Below are positions 55,058 through 62,879 of a DNA stretch of 64,000 nucleotides, piece by piece (position 1 is the first letter of the stretch; each line of letters starts with the position of its first letter). Under the pieces are notes generated by a model. The model did no database searches, was not told where the DNA came from, and was given only the letters and a program-made list of their open reading frames with translations. The position numbers and the translations under genes are program-made. This DNA comes from SZAS-103 sp038316385 (GTDB lineage: Bacteria; Pseudomonadota; Gammaproteobacteria; Xanthomonadales; Xanthomonadaceae), in assembly GCA_038316385.1 (NCBI GenBank), contig JBBQAN010000010.1, positions 54,668 through 118,667 on the forward strand, given 5' to 3'.

Positions 55058-56577
55058 CCGGATTTCGACGACGTCGGCGCTGCAGGAGTCGCGATCGAAT
55101 CGATCAGGAAACCACGATAGTGCGCGTAGCTGACCACTTGCCGCGCGCGCGCGCCGCTGTGCGCAACTTCCCGCACGAACTGGTCGGCCGTGTCCATATG
55201 CACCAGCCATAGCCGCTGCGGTCGGTGCTGGGCGAGGGCCTGGTCCAGCGACATGTCGATGTTGGGACTACTGGAGTCGCCGAAGTCCACGCGCAGTACC
55301 GGCGTACCGAGATAAACGCGCACGCCGTACAGCGCGGTCTCGTCCACGAAAATCACTTCCCGGATCGGCTCGCGCACTTGCGCGCGGATGTTGTCAGACA
55401 AGGTGCGGGAATCCTTGCCGAAGTCGGGACGATGCGCGAGCGCGAGCGTATACGCGTACAACGGTGGCAACAGCGCCTTGAGGGAGAACAGCAGGATCAA
55501 CCACGTGGCGAGCAGAATCTTGCCGATGCGGGTGAATTGAACGTCGCGTAGCCGTTGCGCTGCCCACATCGCAAATGGCACCAGCAGCGGCAGCACGTAC
55601 AAAGGCAATCGCGAGCGTGCGAGCACGAACACGACCAACGGCAACAGCATCCACAGCAGCAGAAACTTGCGCACGCCGCGATCCACCGCGTCGTCCGCGC
55701 GCGGTTGCGGTTGACCGCGCCGGCGCAGCGCATCCCGGATCAACACCAGCGTCCACGGCAATGCGCCGACCAGCGCAACCGGACCGTACGCGACGATCCA
55801 TCCATACCACTGCGGATGACGATCGGCTTGGTCGGTGAAAATGCGTCCGTAGGTTTCGTAACCGAGGAAATAATTCAGCAGCTTGGGATCGCGCGCGATC
55901 ACTGCGACAAACCACGGCAGCGCGATCAATGCCCAGATCGCGAGGGTTTTCCATTGAAACGGATTCGCGCGGAAATCCTGTCGGTTGCGCCACCAGAACC
56001 ATAGTGCGGGAATCAATACGACCAGTCCCGGTGGCCCCTTGGTGAGAAAGGCCAACCCGAAACCCGCGCCGAGAATCCATGCGCCGCGACGCGCGATGCG
56101 TTCACTCTCACCGCGCCAGGCCAGCACGAAACCGGTCATGCCCAGCGTCTCGAACGCGCATAGCAACGGATCAGTGCTGATCGCGTTGGCCGCGATGAAA
56201 ATCATCATCGTGCCGGCGCAGACCAGCGGCGGCCACCACGGGCGTTCCGGCATCAACCTCTTGCCCATCGTGAACACGCAGGCGATCGTGAGCACGAAGG
56301 CCAGCGCGCTTGGCAGCCGTAGCGCCCATTCGTTCCTGCCGAAAGCAGTCACCGATGCAGCCAACGCCCAGTAGGTCAGCGGTGGTTTGGAATAGTGCGG
56401 AAAATCCGGATGGCGGTGCGGCACCAGCCAGTCGCCGGAATCGACCATCTCCACCGCGATTGCGCTGTAGCGGCCTTCATCGGTGCTCCACAGATGGCGT
56501 GCGCCCTGGAATGGCAGCACAAACGCGAGCGCAAGCAGGATCGTCAACAGCAAAGGCGGAATGGCAGCGCGAATCAT
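55000..56577 (-). CDS. ArnT-like/PMT-family glycosyltransferase
   Basis: 525-residue integral membrane protein with about 11 helices. The N-terminal loop has LWSTDEGRYSAIAVEMV, the acidic catalytic motif of PMT/ArnT (GT-C) enzymes, and FPHYSKPPLTYW follows. Such enzymes transfer a sugar from an undecaprenyl carrier to lipid A or protein; which one is unknown. The C-terminal tail (periplasmic, Pro/Thr-rich) overlaps the msrA gene end by 58 bases on the other strand. Confidence 0.9.
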   Translation of the reverse strand: MIRAAIPPLLLTILLALAFVLPFQGARHLWSTDEGRYSAIAVEMVDSGDWLVPHRHPDFPHYSKPPLTYWALAASVTAFGRNEWALRLPSALAFVLTIACVFTMGKRLMPERPWWPPLVCAGTMMIFIAANAISTDPLLCAFETLGMTGFVLAWRGESERIARRGAWILGAGFGLAFLTKGPPGLVVLIPALWFWWRNRQDFRANPFQWKTLAIWALIALPWFVAVIARDPKLLNYFLGYETYGRIFTDQADRHPQWYGWIVAYGPVALVGALPWTLVLIRDALRRRGQPQPRADDAVDRGVRKFLLLWMLLPLVVFVLARSRLPLYVLPLLVPFAMWAAQRLRDVQFTRIGKILLATWLILLFSLKALLPPLYAYTLALAHRPDFGKDSRTLSDNIRAQVREPIREVIFVDETALYGVRVYLGTPVLRVDFGDSSSPNIDMSLDQALAQHRPQRLWLVHMDTADQFVREVAHSGARARQVVSYAHYRGFLIDSIATPAAPTSSKSGQATPVPIEQLTPVPDKPQ

Positions 56578-56632
56578 GGCTCAACCGGGCAGTGGCGAAA
56601 GCGAATGCTAGCGCAGCGCTTGTCCGATGGCC

Positions 56633-57232
56633 TCACATCACCACCAGTCGGCGCACATACACCACTTCACAAGCGCCGTCGCCGCTGTCGTCGCGGGTCA
56701 TCGAACTGCGCCACACGCCGCCGTTCGTTGAGTGCGCTTCGATGAGTTCGCCTTCCAGATGGACCACGTCGCCTGGCCGCACTTTTTTCAGCATCCAGCG
56801 CACAGTGTCGTCCGCAGGGAGCATGTGCATGTTCGCGCTGGAACGAATGATCTCGTCTTTCGGAATCGGCGGCCCTTCGGCGCCCCAGCGATAAGTGTAC
56901 CAGCGGCTGGATTGCTCGATATCGAGCTTGGCAAGCACCGCGCTGTCCGACATCCGGCCCCAACCCATCGCCAGATCGGTCGGTGAAATCGACGAGGTCG
57001 GATCGTAGTTGTAATCGGCGCGCGACAGCACGCGCGCGGTCAAGGTGAAATCCGCTAGCGGCGTGATCGAAAAATCCTTGTCCTGGAACGCGGCGGCGTG
57101 GCCGAGGTTGCGCTGCTCCGGCGCGTCGGCGACCAGCACGCCGGGATCGCGCGCGCGCGCGCGGTGCATCGGCGGCGAAGCCAGCCAACCGATGAGTGCG
57201 ACAGCGAAGAGTATCCATAACCAGCGTGGCAT
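56633..57232 (-). CDS. Secreted or membrane-anchored protein of unknown function
   Basis: 199 residues. An N-terminal hydrophobic segment (WLWILFAVALIGWL) anchors or exports it; the rest is soluble and carries the patterns TARVLSRADYNYDP, DLAMGWGRMSD and RPGDVVHLEGELIEA. I do not recognise a named domain. It sits between the glycosyltransferase and oxyR on the same strand, 39 bases from oxyR, so it is probably transcribed after oxyR. ATG 57232 is chosen; a GTG at 57238 would add two residues. Confidence 0.78.
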   Translation of the reverse strand: MPRWLWILFAVALIGWLASPPMHRARARDPGVLVADAPEQRNLGHAAAFQDKDFSITPLADFTLTARVLSRADYNYDPTSSISPTDLAMGWGRMSDSAVLAKLDIEQSSRWYTYRWGAEGPPIPKDEIIRSSANMHMLPADDTVRWMLKKVRPGDVVHLEGELIEAHSTNGGVWRSSMTRDDSGDGACEVVYVRRLVVM

Positions 57233-57271
57233 GCGCACGCAGTTTAATGAAAATCCGGCGCCTGCGATATC

Positions 57272-58240
57272 TCAGCACTTGCCGATGCGCTGTGGAATCT
57301 TTCGCTTTACTGTGGTTTTTGCAGTGACCGATTCCGCCCCCGGCTTGAGCAGATCCTCAGGCAGCGTGCGGAAAACCTGCGCGAGCTTGAGCAGAAATTC
57401 GGCCATTGCCGAACTGCGCCGCCACACCATGCCGATGCGCCGGCTCGGATGCGAATCGCGGAAACGCAACAGTCGGATGTCGTCGGAACGCGCGACCGGC
57501 GGCTTGATCGACAACATCGGCAACAAGGTAATGCCGACGTTCGCCGCGACCATCTGCCGCAGGGTTTCCAGACTCGTCGCGCGGAAACCGTTGCGTTCGC
57601 CGCTGCCAGCGAGCGTGCAAACGTCCAGCGCCTGATCGCGCAGGCAATGGCCATCTTCGAGCAGCAGCAAACGCTCGTGGGCGAGCTCGCGCAATGTCAA
57701 CGAGTTGCGGCGCGCGAGCGCATGCATGGCTGGAACCGCGAGCACGAACGGCTCTTCAAACAGGAACTCGACGTGCAACTGCTCGTCGTGCAGCGGCAAT
57801 GCAAGCACGCCGACATCAAGTTTTCCTTCGTGCAACTGACGCAACACGACTTCGGATTTTTCCTCGACCAGCAACAACTCGAGGCGCGGAAAACGTTCGC
57901 GGATTTTCGGCACGACATGCGGCAGCAAATATGGGCCGAGCGTGGGGAAGATACCGAGCCGCACGCTGCCGGCCTCGGGATCGCGTGTGCGCCGTGCGGA
58001 CTCCCTGAGCTGGTCGACCTCGGACAGAATGCGGCGTGCACGATCGGCGATGTCGTGGCCTGCGGCCGTCAGCATCACCTTGCGCGACCCACGCTCGACC
58101 AGCGTCACTCCCAACTCTTCCTCCAGCTTCCTGATCTGGGTCGAGAGCGTGGGCTGGCTCACGAAGCTGGCCGCAGCCGCACGGCCGAAATGCCGGTGAT
58201 CGGCGAGGGCGATCAGATAATGCAAATCACGCAGGTTCAT
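57272..58240 (-). CDS. oxyR: OxyR, peroxide-sensing LysR-family regulator
   Basis: 322 residues: an N-terminal winged helix (LHYLIALADHRHFGRAAA, SQPTLSTQIRKLEEELG) and a LysR effector domain with the redox pair Cys199 and Cys208 (DGHCLRDQALDVC), exactly the E. coli numbering. Oxidation of Cys199 by H2O2 forms the disulfide and activates the protein. It is divergent from ahpC across 192 bases, which hold an OxyR-type box. Confidence 0.95.
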   Translation of the reverse strand: MNLRDLHYLIALADHRHFGRAAAASFVSQPTLSTQIRKLEEELGVTLVERGSRKVMLTAAGHDIADRARRILSEVDQLRESARRTRDPEAGSVRLGIFPTLGPYLLPHVVPKIRERFPRLELLLVEEKSEVVLRQLHEGKLDVGVLALPLHDEQLHVEFLFEEPFVLAVPAMHALARRNSLTLRELAHERLLLLEDGHCLRDQALDVCTLAGSGERNGFRATSLETLRQMVAANVGITLLPMLSIKPPVARSDDIRLLRFRDSHPSRRIGMVWRRSSAMAEFLLKLAQVFRTLPEDLLKPGAESVTAKTTVKRKIPQRIGKC

Positions 58241-58267
58241 CGCGGGCCTCGCGTTCGCGTTGTAGCG

Positions 58268-58304
58268 ATTGACTATGACTATCGGAATGATATGGACAAT
58301 TCAT
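58268..58304 (+). promoter_or_regulatory. Predicted OxyR-binding site between oxyR and ahpC
   Basis: Four elements are spaced by exactly 11 bases, as in the OxyR consensus ATAG-N7-CTAT-N7-ATAG-N7-CTAT: ATTG (58268), CTAT (58279), ATAT (58290), TCAT (58301). Twelve of 16 positions match, and the central core CTATC-N5-GATAT (58279-58293) is strong. Its position 28 bases upstream of oxyR and 129 bases before the ahpC ATG fits control of both genes. Promoter hexamers are not clear. Confidence 0.7.
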
Positions 58305-58432
58305 TGGAGATATCAATGAAGTTGCGCGAAAATAGCCGTACTGGGTTGCGCTTCCGCTTCCCGGAACCCATGTACCGGACATGCGGGCTTCGCTCTGCAA
58401 TCCGCCTCATCCAAACCATCCAGGAGAAACCC

Positions 58433-58972
58433 ATGCTGACCGTTGGCGACAAACTTCCGCAGTTCAAGCTCAAGGCCACCGTTTCGACCGATCTCGCCAA
58501 GGCGTTCACCGATATCGACAACGATACCTACAAGGGCAAATGGCTGGTGCTGTTCTTCTATCCGAAGGATTTCACCTTCGTCTGCCCAACCGAGATCGCC
58601 GGTTTTGCCGCGAAGAATCAGGCGTTCCTCGACCGCGATGCGCAACTGCTGACCGGCAGCACCGACAGCGAGTTTGTCCACCACGCCTGGCGCACGCACC
58701 ACAACGACCTGCGCGAGCTTCCGTTCCCGATGCTGGCCGACATCAAGCGCGAATTCACCTCTGCGCTCGGCATTCTCGACAAGAACGAAGGCGTGGCGCA
58801 GCGCGCAACCTTCATCGTCGATCCCGACGGCATCATCCGCTTCGTGTACGTGACCGACCTCAGCGTCGGCCGCAGCCCGGATGAAGTGCTGCGCGTGCTG
58901 GACGCATTGCAGACCGACGAGTTGTGTCCTTGCAACTGGCACAAGGGCGAAGAGACGTTGAAGGCTGCGTAA
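58433..58972 (+). CDS. ahpC: AhpC, alkyl hydroperoxide reductase peroxiredoxin
   Basis: 179 residues. The peroxidatic Cys51 is in FTFVCPTEIAGFA; resolving and extra cysteines are Cys165 and Cys167 (ELCPCNWH). The two C-terminal cysteines and the short length match the AhpC type reduced by AhpD rather than AhpF, and ahpD is encoded two genes downstream. A good AGGAG site precedes ATG 58433. It is divergent from oxyR and probably OxyR-activated. Confidence 0.95.
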   Translation: MLTVGDKLPQFKLKATVSTDLAKAFTDIDNDTYKGKWLVLFFYPKDFTFVCPTEIAGFAAKNQAFLDRDAQLLTGSTDSEFVHHAWRTHHNDLRELPFPMLADIKREFTSALGILDKNEGVAQRATFIVDPDGIIRFVYVTDLSVGRSPDEVLRVLDALQTDELCPCNWHKGEETLKAA

Positions 58973-59027
58973 TAGCGACGCTGCCGCTCACGCAGAGCGT
59001 GGGCGGTTTGCGCAGGCGGAGACCGAC

Positions 59028-59441
59028 ATGTTCGTCATCAAGGGCATCGATCACATCGTGATCCGCGCCAGCCGCATCGAAGAATTGGTCGCGTTCTACC
59101 GCGATGTGCTCGGTTGCGCGGTGGACAAGCGCGTCGATGGATTGGGGCTGGTGCATCTGCGTGCCGGTGTGGCGATGATCGACCTGATCGACGTGCATGG
59201 TGAATTGGGCCGACGCGGCGGCGATAGCGCGCCGGCAGATCGGCACAACATGGATCACCTGTGCCTGCGCATCGAGACGTTTGACGAAGCCGCATTGCGC
59301 GAACATTTCCAGAGCCACGGCGTCGTGCTCGATGGCCCGCACGACAACTACGGCGCCGAAGGCGATGGGCCTGCGTTTTATCTCGAAGATCCCGAGGGCA
59401 ATACGATCGAACTCAAGGGCCATCGCGTCCGCGTTGAATAA
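59028..59441 (+). CDS. VOC-family (glyoxalase/dioxygenase fold) protein
   Basis: 137 residues with paired beta-alpha-beta-beta-beta modules; metal-ligand positions are His in GIDHIVIR, His in HNMDHLCLRIE and Glu in PEGNTIELKG. The reaction is unknown: VOC members include glyoxalases, fosfomycin-type transferases and dioxygenases. Its place between ahpC and ahpD (55 and 49 bases) suggests a role in handling oxidised metabolites. Confidence 0.88.
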   Translation: MFVIKGIDHIVIRASRIEELVAFYRDVLGCAVDKRVDGLGLVHLRAGVAMIDLIDVHGELGRRGGDSAPADRHNMDHLCLRIETFDEAALREHFQSHGVVLDGPHDNYGAEGDGPAFYLEDPEGNTIELKGHRVRVE

Positions 59442-59490
59442 CGGCGTCTTGGGCTGAGGCAACAACTGGATTCACCATGGAGACAAGCAA

Positions 59491-60030
59491 ATGAGCCTGA
59501 CCGAACTCCGCGAAGCGTTGCCGGCTTACGCAAAAGATCTGCGGCTGAATCTCGAATCGGTGCTCAGCGAAGGCGGCGCGCCGGGTTTGACTGCCAAGCT
59601 GATCGGCGCAGTTGCGCTGGCATCGGCGATCGCCGCACGGTATGTTCCGTTGACGCGCGCGATGGAAGCGTTCGCCGCCGGACAACTCGACGCGACCGAA
59701 TGCGATGGCGTGCGTGCTGCAGCGGCGATGATGGGCATGACCAATGTCTATTATCGTTTCACCCATCTGGTCGCGAACAAGGAATACGAGACCCTGCGCG
59801 CAAGTCTGCGCATGAACGTGATGGCCAATCCGGGTATCGAGAAAATCGCGTTCGAGGCCGCATCGCTCGCGGTTTCGGCAATCAACGGTTGCGGCATGTG
59901 CCTTGATTCGCACGAGAAGACTTTGCGCCAGCACGGCGTCAGCGCGCAGGGCGTGCAAAGTATCGTGCGGATCGCTGCGGTGATCCATGCGCTCGCGGTG
60001 ACGCTGGAGCAGGGGGCGGTCGCGGCATAG
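59491..60030 (+). CDS. ahpD: AhpD, alkylhydroperoxidase / AhpC reductase
   Basis: 179 residues, all-helical, with the active-site motif Cys134-x-x-Cys137...His141 (NGCGMCLDSHEKTL) and the upstream Glu expected of the proton relay. In actinobacteria AhpD, reduced through lipoyl proteins, recycles AhpC. Finding it with ahpC and oxyR and without ahpF implies the same electron route here. Confidence 0.93.
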   Translation: MSLTELREALPAYAKDLRLNLESVLSEGGAPGLTAKLIGAVALASAIAARYVPLTRAMEAFAAGQLDATECDGVRAAAAMMGMTNVYYRFTHLVANKEYETLRASLRMNVMANPGIEKIAFEAASLAVSAINGCGMCLDSHEKTLRQHGVSAQGVQSIVRIAAVIHALAVTLEQGAVAA

Positions 60031-60149
60031 GCATTAGCTGAAGCGAAAACGCGGGATACGGGCAGACGGCAGGATCCGCACCATCGCCGCCGCATGCACG
60101 TCCGGCGCAGATTGCGCTAACGTAGCCGCATTGCGCAGGGAGGGCAGGC

Positions 60150-60773
60150 ATGGGATCCGAAACAAACAACGACACGGCGAACCACGGCGAACAGGTCGAC
60201 GATCCCGCTGCGCACTTCACGCCGACCGACAGCCCGGAGATACGTGCGCTGTTTGCTGCGATGCCGGAGCGCAGCACCGGCGACCAGTTCATGCGCACGA
60301 CCCAGCAGCATCATGTTGCGTTGTCGTCGATGGCCGATACCAAGGCCAATATCATCATCACGGTCACGTCGATCGTGCTGACCCTGAGCCTGGGCAGGAT
60401 GGGCGATCCGGCGTTGCGCGCAAGCGTACTGACGCTGACCGCTTTCACGCTGGCAGCATTGTTGCTGGCCATTCTCGCGGTGCTGCCGAAATACCGGCCG
60501 TTACGCTTGAAGGCGGGACAGCCGCTGCCGCCGCAGTTCAATATCCTTTTTTTCGGCCACTTCGCCGAGCTTGATCGCGAGCGTTTCCTGTTCGAGATGG
60601 GCCACCGGCTCAAGGCCGATGGCTCGATCTACCGCACGATGGCAGGCGACATCTATTCGCTGGGCTATTACCTGTCGCACCACAAGTACCGTTACTTGCG
60701 GTTGAGCTACATCTGCTTTCTCACCGGCTTCATCGCCGCAGTGATCATCGAGGCTGTGCACCTGGTGCGCTGA
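60150..60773 (+). CDS. PycTM-domain protein (Pycsar effector homologue), orphan
   Basis: 207 residues. A soluble N-terminus (~55 residues) leads to the family signature MADTKANIIITV (residues 61-72), two membrane helices (~66-84, 92-112), the conserved NILFFGHF (131-138), a helical region and a third membrane helix (~184-205). This is the PycTM (former DUF5706) fold, the membrane effector of Pycsar antiphage systems that impairs the inner membrane on binding cCMP or cUMP. No cyclase gene lies in the neighbourhood. A GGGAGGGC site precedes the ATG. The 3' end overlaps the convergent hydrolase gene by 29 bases. Confidence 0.82.
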   Translation: MGSETNNDTANHGEQVDDPAAHFTPTDSPEIRALFAAMPERSTGDQFMRTTQQHHVALSSMADTKANIIITVTSIVLTLSLGRMGDPALRASVLTLTAFTLAALLLAILAVLPKYRPLRLKAGQPLPPQFNILFFGHFAELDRERFLFEMGHRLKADGSIYRTMAGDIYSLGYYLSHHKYRYLRLSYICFLTGFIAAVIIEAVHLVR

Positions 60774-61626
60774 TGCGAGTCGAATTGCTGGCGTCGATGT
60801 AACGCAATACATCGTTGCGCACCGGCGAGGCCTCTCGCACAAGACCGATCAGCAGATCCGCGTGGCTGGCGCCGTCGATCATGTCGACTTGCACGGACTC
60901 GTTTGCGGCGCGCAACTTTGCGGCCAGGCGCGGCGCATTGCGCGGCCAAACGACTTTATCGGCGGTGCCCTGCAGCAACAGGAACGGCGGCTCGTCGCCA
61001 TCGACGAAATTGACCGGCTGCGATTTCGGCCAGTCCGATTCCGGGCCGAACACCTGCTTGATCAGCGGATCTGTGAGCGGAAGAAAATCGTAGGGACCGG
61101 CCAGTCCGACGATGCCGGCCAAGTCGCGAGGTTGCATGCCGACCGCGCGCAGGAAGCGACCGTCGGTGCCGAGCATAGCGGCCATGTGCGCACCCGATGA
61201 ATGTCCCATCAGAAAGATGCGCGACGGATCGCCGCCGTATTGCTCTGCGTGCTGTCTCGCCCACGCGACTGCGCGCGCACTGTCCTCGATGAAGGCGGGA
61301 AACACCACCTGCGGCGCCTTGCGATAGTCGGGCACAATCACCAGCAAGCCTGCTTTTGCGAGCGACTCGCCGACGAAGCGATAATCCTGGCGCGTACTGT
61401 TGCGCCAACTGCCGCCGTAAAAAAACACGACCACGGCCGATTTTCCATGAACGTTTTCTGGACGGAATACATCCAGCGAAAGCGCACGCGCCGGATCGAA
61501 TTCGACCGACGTGATCGCTCTGGAATCCACGTTGATGTTGGCGATGGCCAATCCCACGCGCGTGCAACCCGCGACCAGCATGCTGGCGATGATCGCGAAA
61601 ACTTTCAAAAGACGGCGAGGCGGCAT
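60745..61626 (-). CDS. Alpha/beta-hydrolase (carboxylesterase-type) lipoprotein
   Basis: 293 residues. A lipobox VAGC ends the signal peptide. The oxyanion-hole motif is FFYGGSW, the nucleophile Ser is in MGHSSGAH, and the acid and His are in GTADKVVW and GASHADL, as in BD-FAE/kynurenine-formamidase-like esterases. Substrate unknown. It is convergent with, and overlaps, the PycTM gene; its start is divergent from prmC across 89 bases. Confidence 0.88.
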   Translation of the reverse strand: MPPRRLLKVFAIIASMLVAGCTRVGLAIANINVDSRAITSVEFDPARALSLDVFRPENVHGKSAVVVFFYGGSWRNSTRQDYRFVGESLAKAGLLVIVPDYRKAPQVVFPAFIEDSARAVAWARQHAEQYGGDPSRIFLMGHSSGAHMAAMLGTDGRFLRAVGMQPRDLAGIVGLAGPYDFLPLTDPLIKQVFGPESDWPKSQPVNFVDGDEPPFLLLQGTADKVVWPRNAPRLAAKLRAANESVQVDMIDGASHADLLIGLVREASPVRNDVLRYIDASNSTRISAPGAQPR

Positions 61627-61715
61627 GGCGAACCTGTTGTGCGGGACAGGGCGCTATCATCGCTGCTGTCATGTGTGCACGGCGTCATGATGCCGTCGTT
61701 TCGCCGGAGTCGTTC

Positions 61716-62576
61716 ATGTTGAATCAGGAAAACGTCAGCGTTGCTGTTCTGCTGTCGCGTGCAGTAGCGCAGCTTGGTGCAGATACGCGTGCTGAAGCCG
61801 AGTTGCTGCTCGCGCATGCGTCGGGTTGTCCGCGCGTCTGGTTGTATGCGCATGCCGACGATGTGATGCCGGGTGGCGCGAAGGCGACGTTCGAAGCACT
61901 CATCGCGCGGCGCGTTCGCGGCGAACCGATTGCGCAACTGATCGGACGGCAGGGCTTCTGGTCAATGGACTTGCGGATCACGCCGGATGTGCTGATCCCG
62001 CGCACGGATACCGAATTGCTGGTCGAATGCGCGATCGCGGTGCTGCCGTCGGATGCGCCGCGTCGGGTGGTCGATCTTGGAACCGGCAGCGGCGCGATCG
62101 CACTGGCGATTGCGAGCGAACGGCCGCTGACGGAAGTGGTCGCGGTTGATGCGAGCAATGCGGCACTGGATGTCGCGCGAGGAAATGCCGAATTGCTGGG
62201 CTTGTCATCGCGCGTGCGCTGCGTGCATGGCGATTGGTTCGCGGGGCTGGATGGCGAACGCTTCGATGCAATCCTGGGCAATCCGCCGTATCTGGCCGAC
62301 GACGATCCGCATCTGGAGCAAGGCGATTTGCGCTTCGAACCGCGCGCGGCATTGGTGTCGGGCAGCGATGGTCTGGATGCGATCCGTGCAATTGTCGGCA
62401 ATGCGCCAGCGTACTTGCATCCGAACGGATGGCTCATGCTTGAACACGGATGGCAACAAGGTGTTGCGGTACGCGGACTCATGGAAACTGCGGGCTTCGC
62501 CGAGGTCACAACGCATCGCGATATCGAAGACCGCGAACGTGTCACCTGTGGTCGGTGGTACGCAACTTCAATCTGA
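61716..62576 (+). CDS. prmC: PrmC, release-factor glutamine N5-methyltransferase
   Basis: 286 residues: an N-terminal helical domain (ARAEAELLLAHASG-like), SAM motif VVDLGTGSGAIALA and catalytic ILGNPPYLA, with the RFEPRAALVSGSDGL segment typical of PrmC. It methylates the GGQ Gln of RF1 and RF2. GGAG at 61704-61707 precedes ATG 61716, deciding against the longer frame. It overlaps the convergent small acidic gene by 9 bases. Confidence 0.95.
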   Translation: MLNQENVSVAVLLSRAVAQLGADTRAEAELLLAHASGCPRVWLYAHADDVMPGGAKATFEALIARRVRGEPIAQLIGRQGFWSMDLRITPDVLIPRTDTELLVECAIAVLPSDAPRRVVDLGTGSGAIALAIASERPLTEVVAVDASNAALDVARGNAELLGLSSRVRCVHGDWFAGLDGERFDAILGNPPYLADDDPHLEQGDLRFEPRAALVSGSDGLDAIRAIVGNAPAYLHPNGWLMLEHGWQQGVAVRGLMETAGFAEVTTHRDIEDRERVTCGRWYATSI

Positions 62577-62819
62577 ATCCGGGCCTGAATCTTCCCAGCG
62601 GATATCGGCGCCGTCCGAGTCGCCGATCGCGCTACGCAGCAGTGCGATCAGATGCGCGTTGGCGTTGCGCGAAACGAGATAATCCACGGTCGCCGCATCG
62701 ATGTAGTAATCCTTGTCGTGACGATCCTCTTCCTCGAGTTCATCGATCAGAAACTGCAGTTCGCCTTCGGAAATCTCGCCGAGGGCGCGGTCGTTGTGCT
62801 TGTCGAACAGGTTAATCAT
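62568..62819 (-). CDS. Small acidic protein of unknown function
   Basis: 83 residues, strongly acidic (EGELQFLIDELEEEDRHDKD), with no membrane segment or cysteine. I do not recognise the family; the spacing of Tyr-Tyr-Ile-Asp and AHLIALLRSAIG suggests a small helical fold. It lies 60 bases after dxs on the same strand and may be its last cistron. Codon use matches its neighbours, which supports a real gene. Confidence 0.7.
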   Translation of the reverse strand: MINLFDKHNDRALGEISEGELQFLIDELEEEDRHDKDYYIDAATVDYLVSRNANAHLIALLRSAIGDSDGADIRWEDSGPDSD

Positions 62820-62879
62820 CGCGCGTGTCCTTGCTGATTGCGGCGTATCCGGATTGTGCCGTGGATTGCTATCCGCTGC

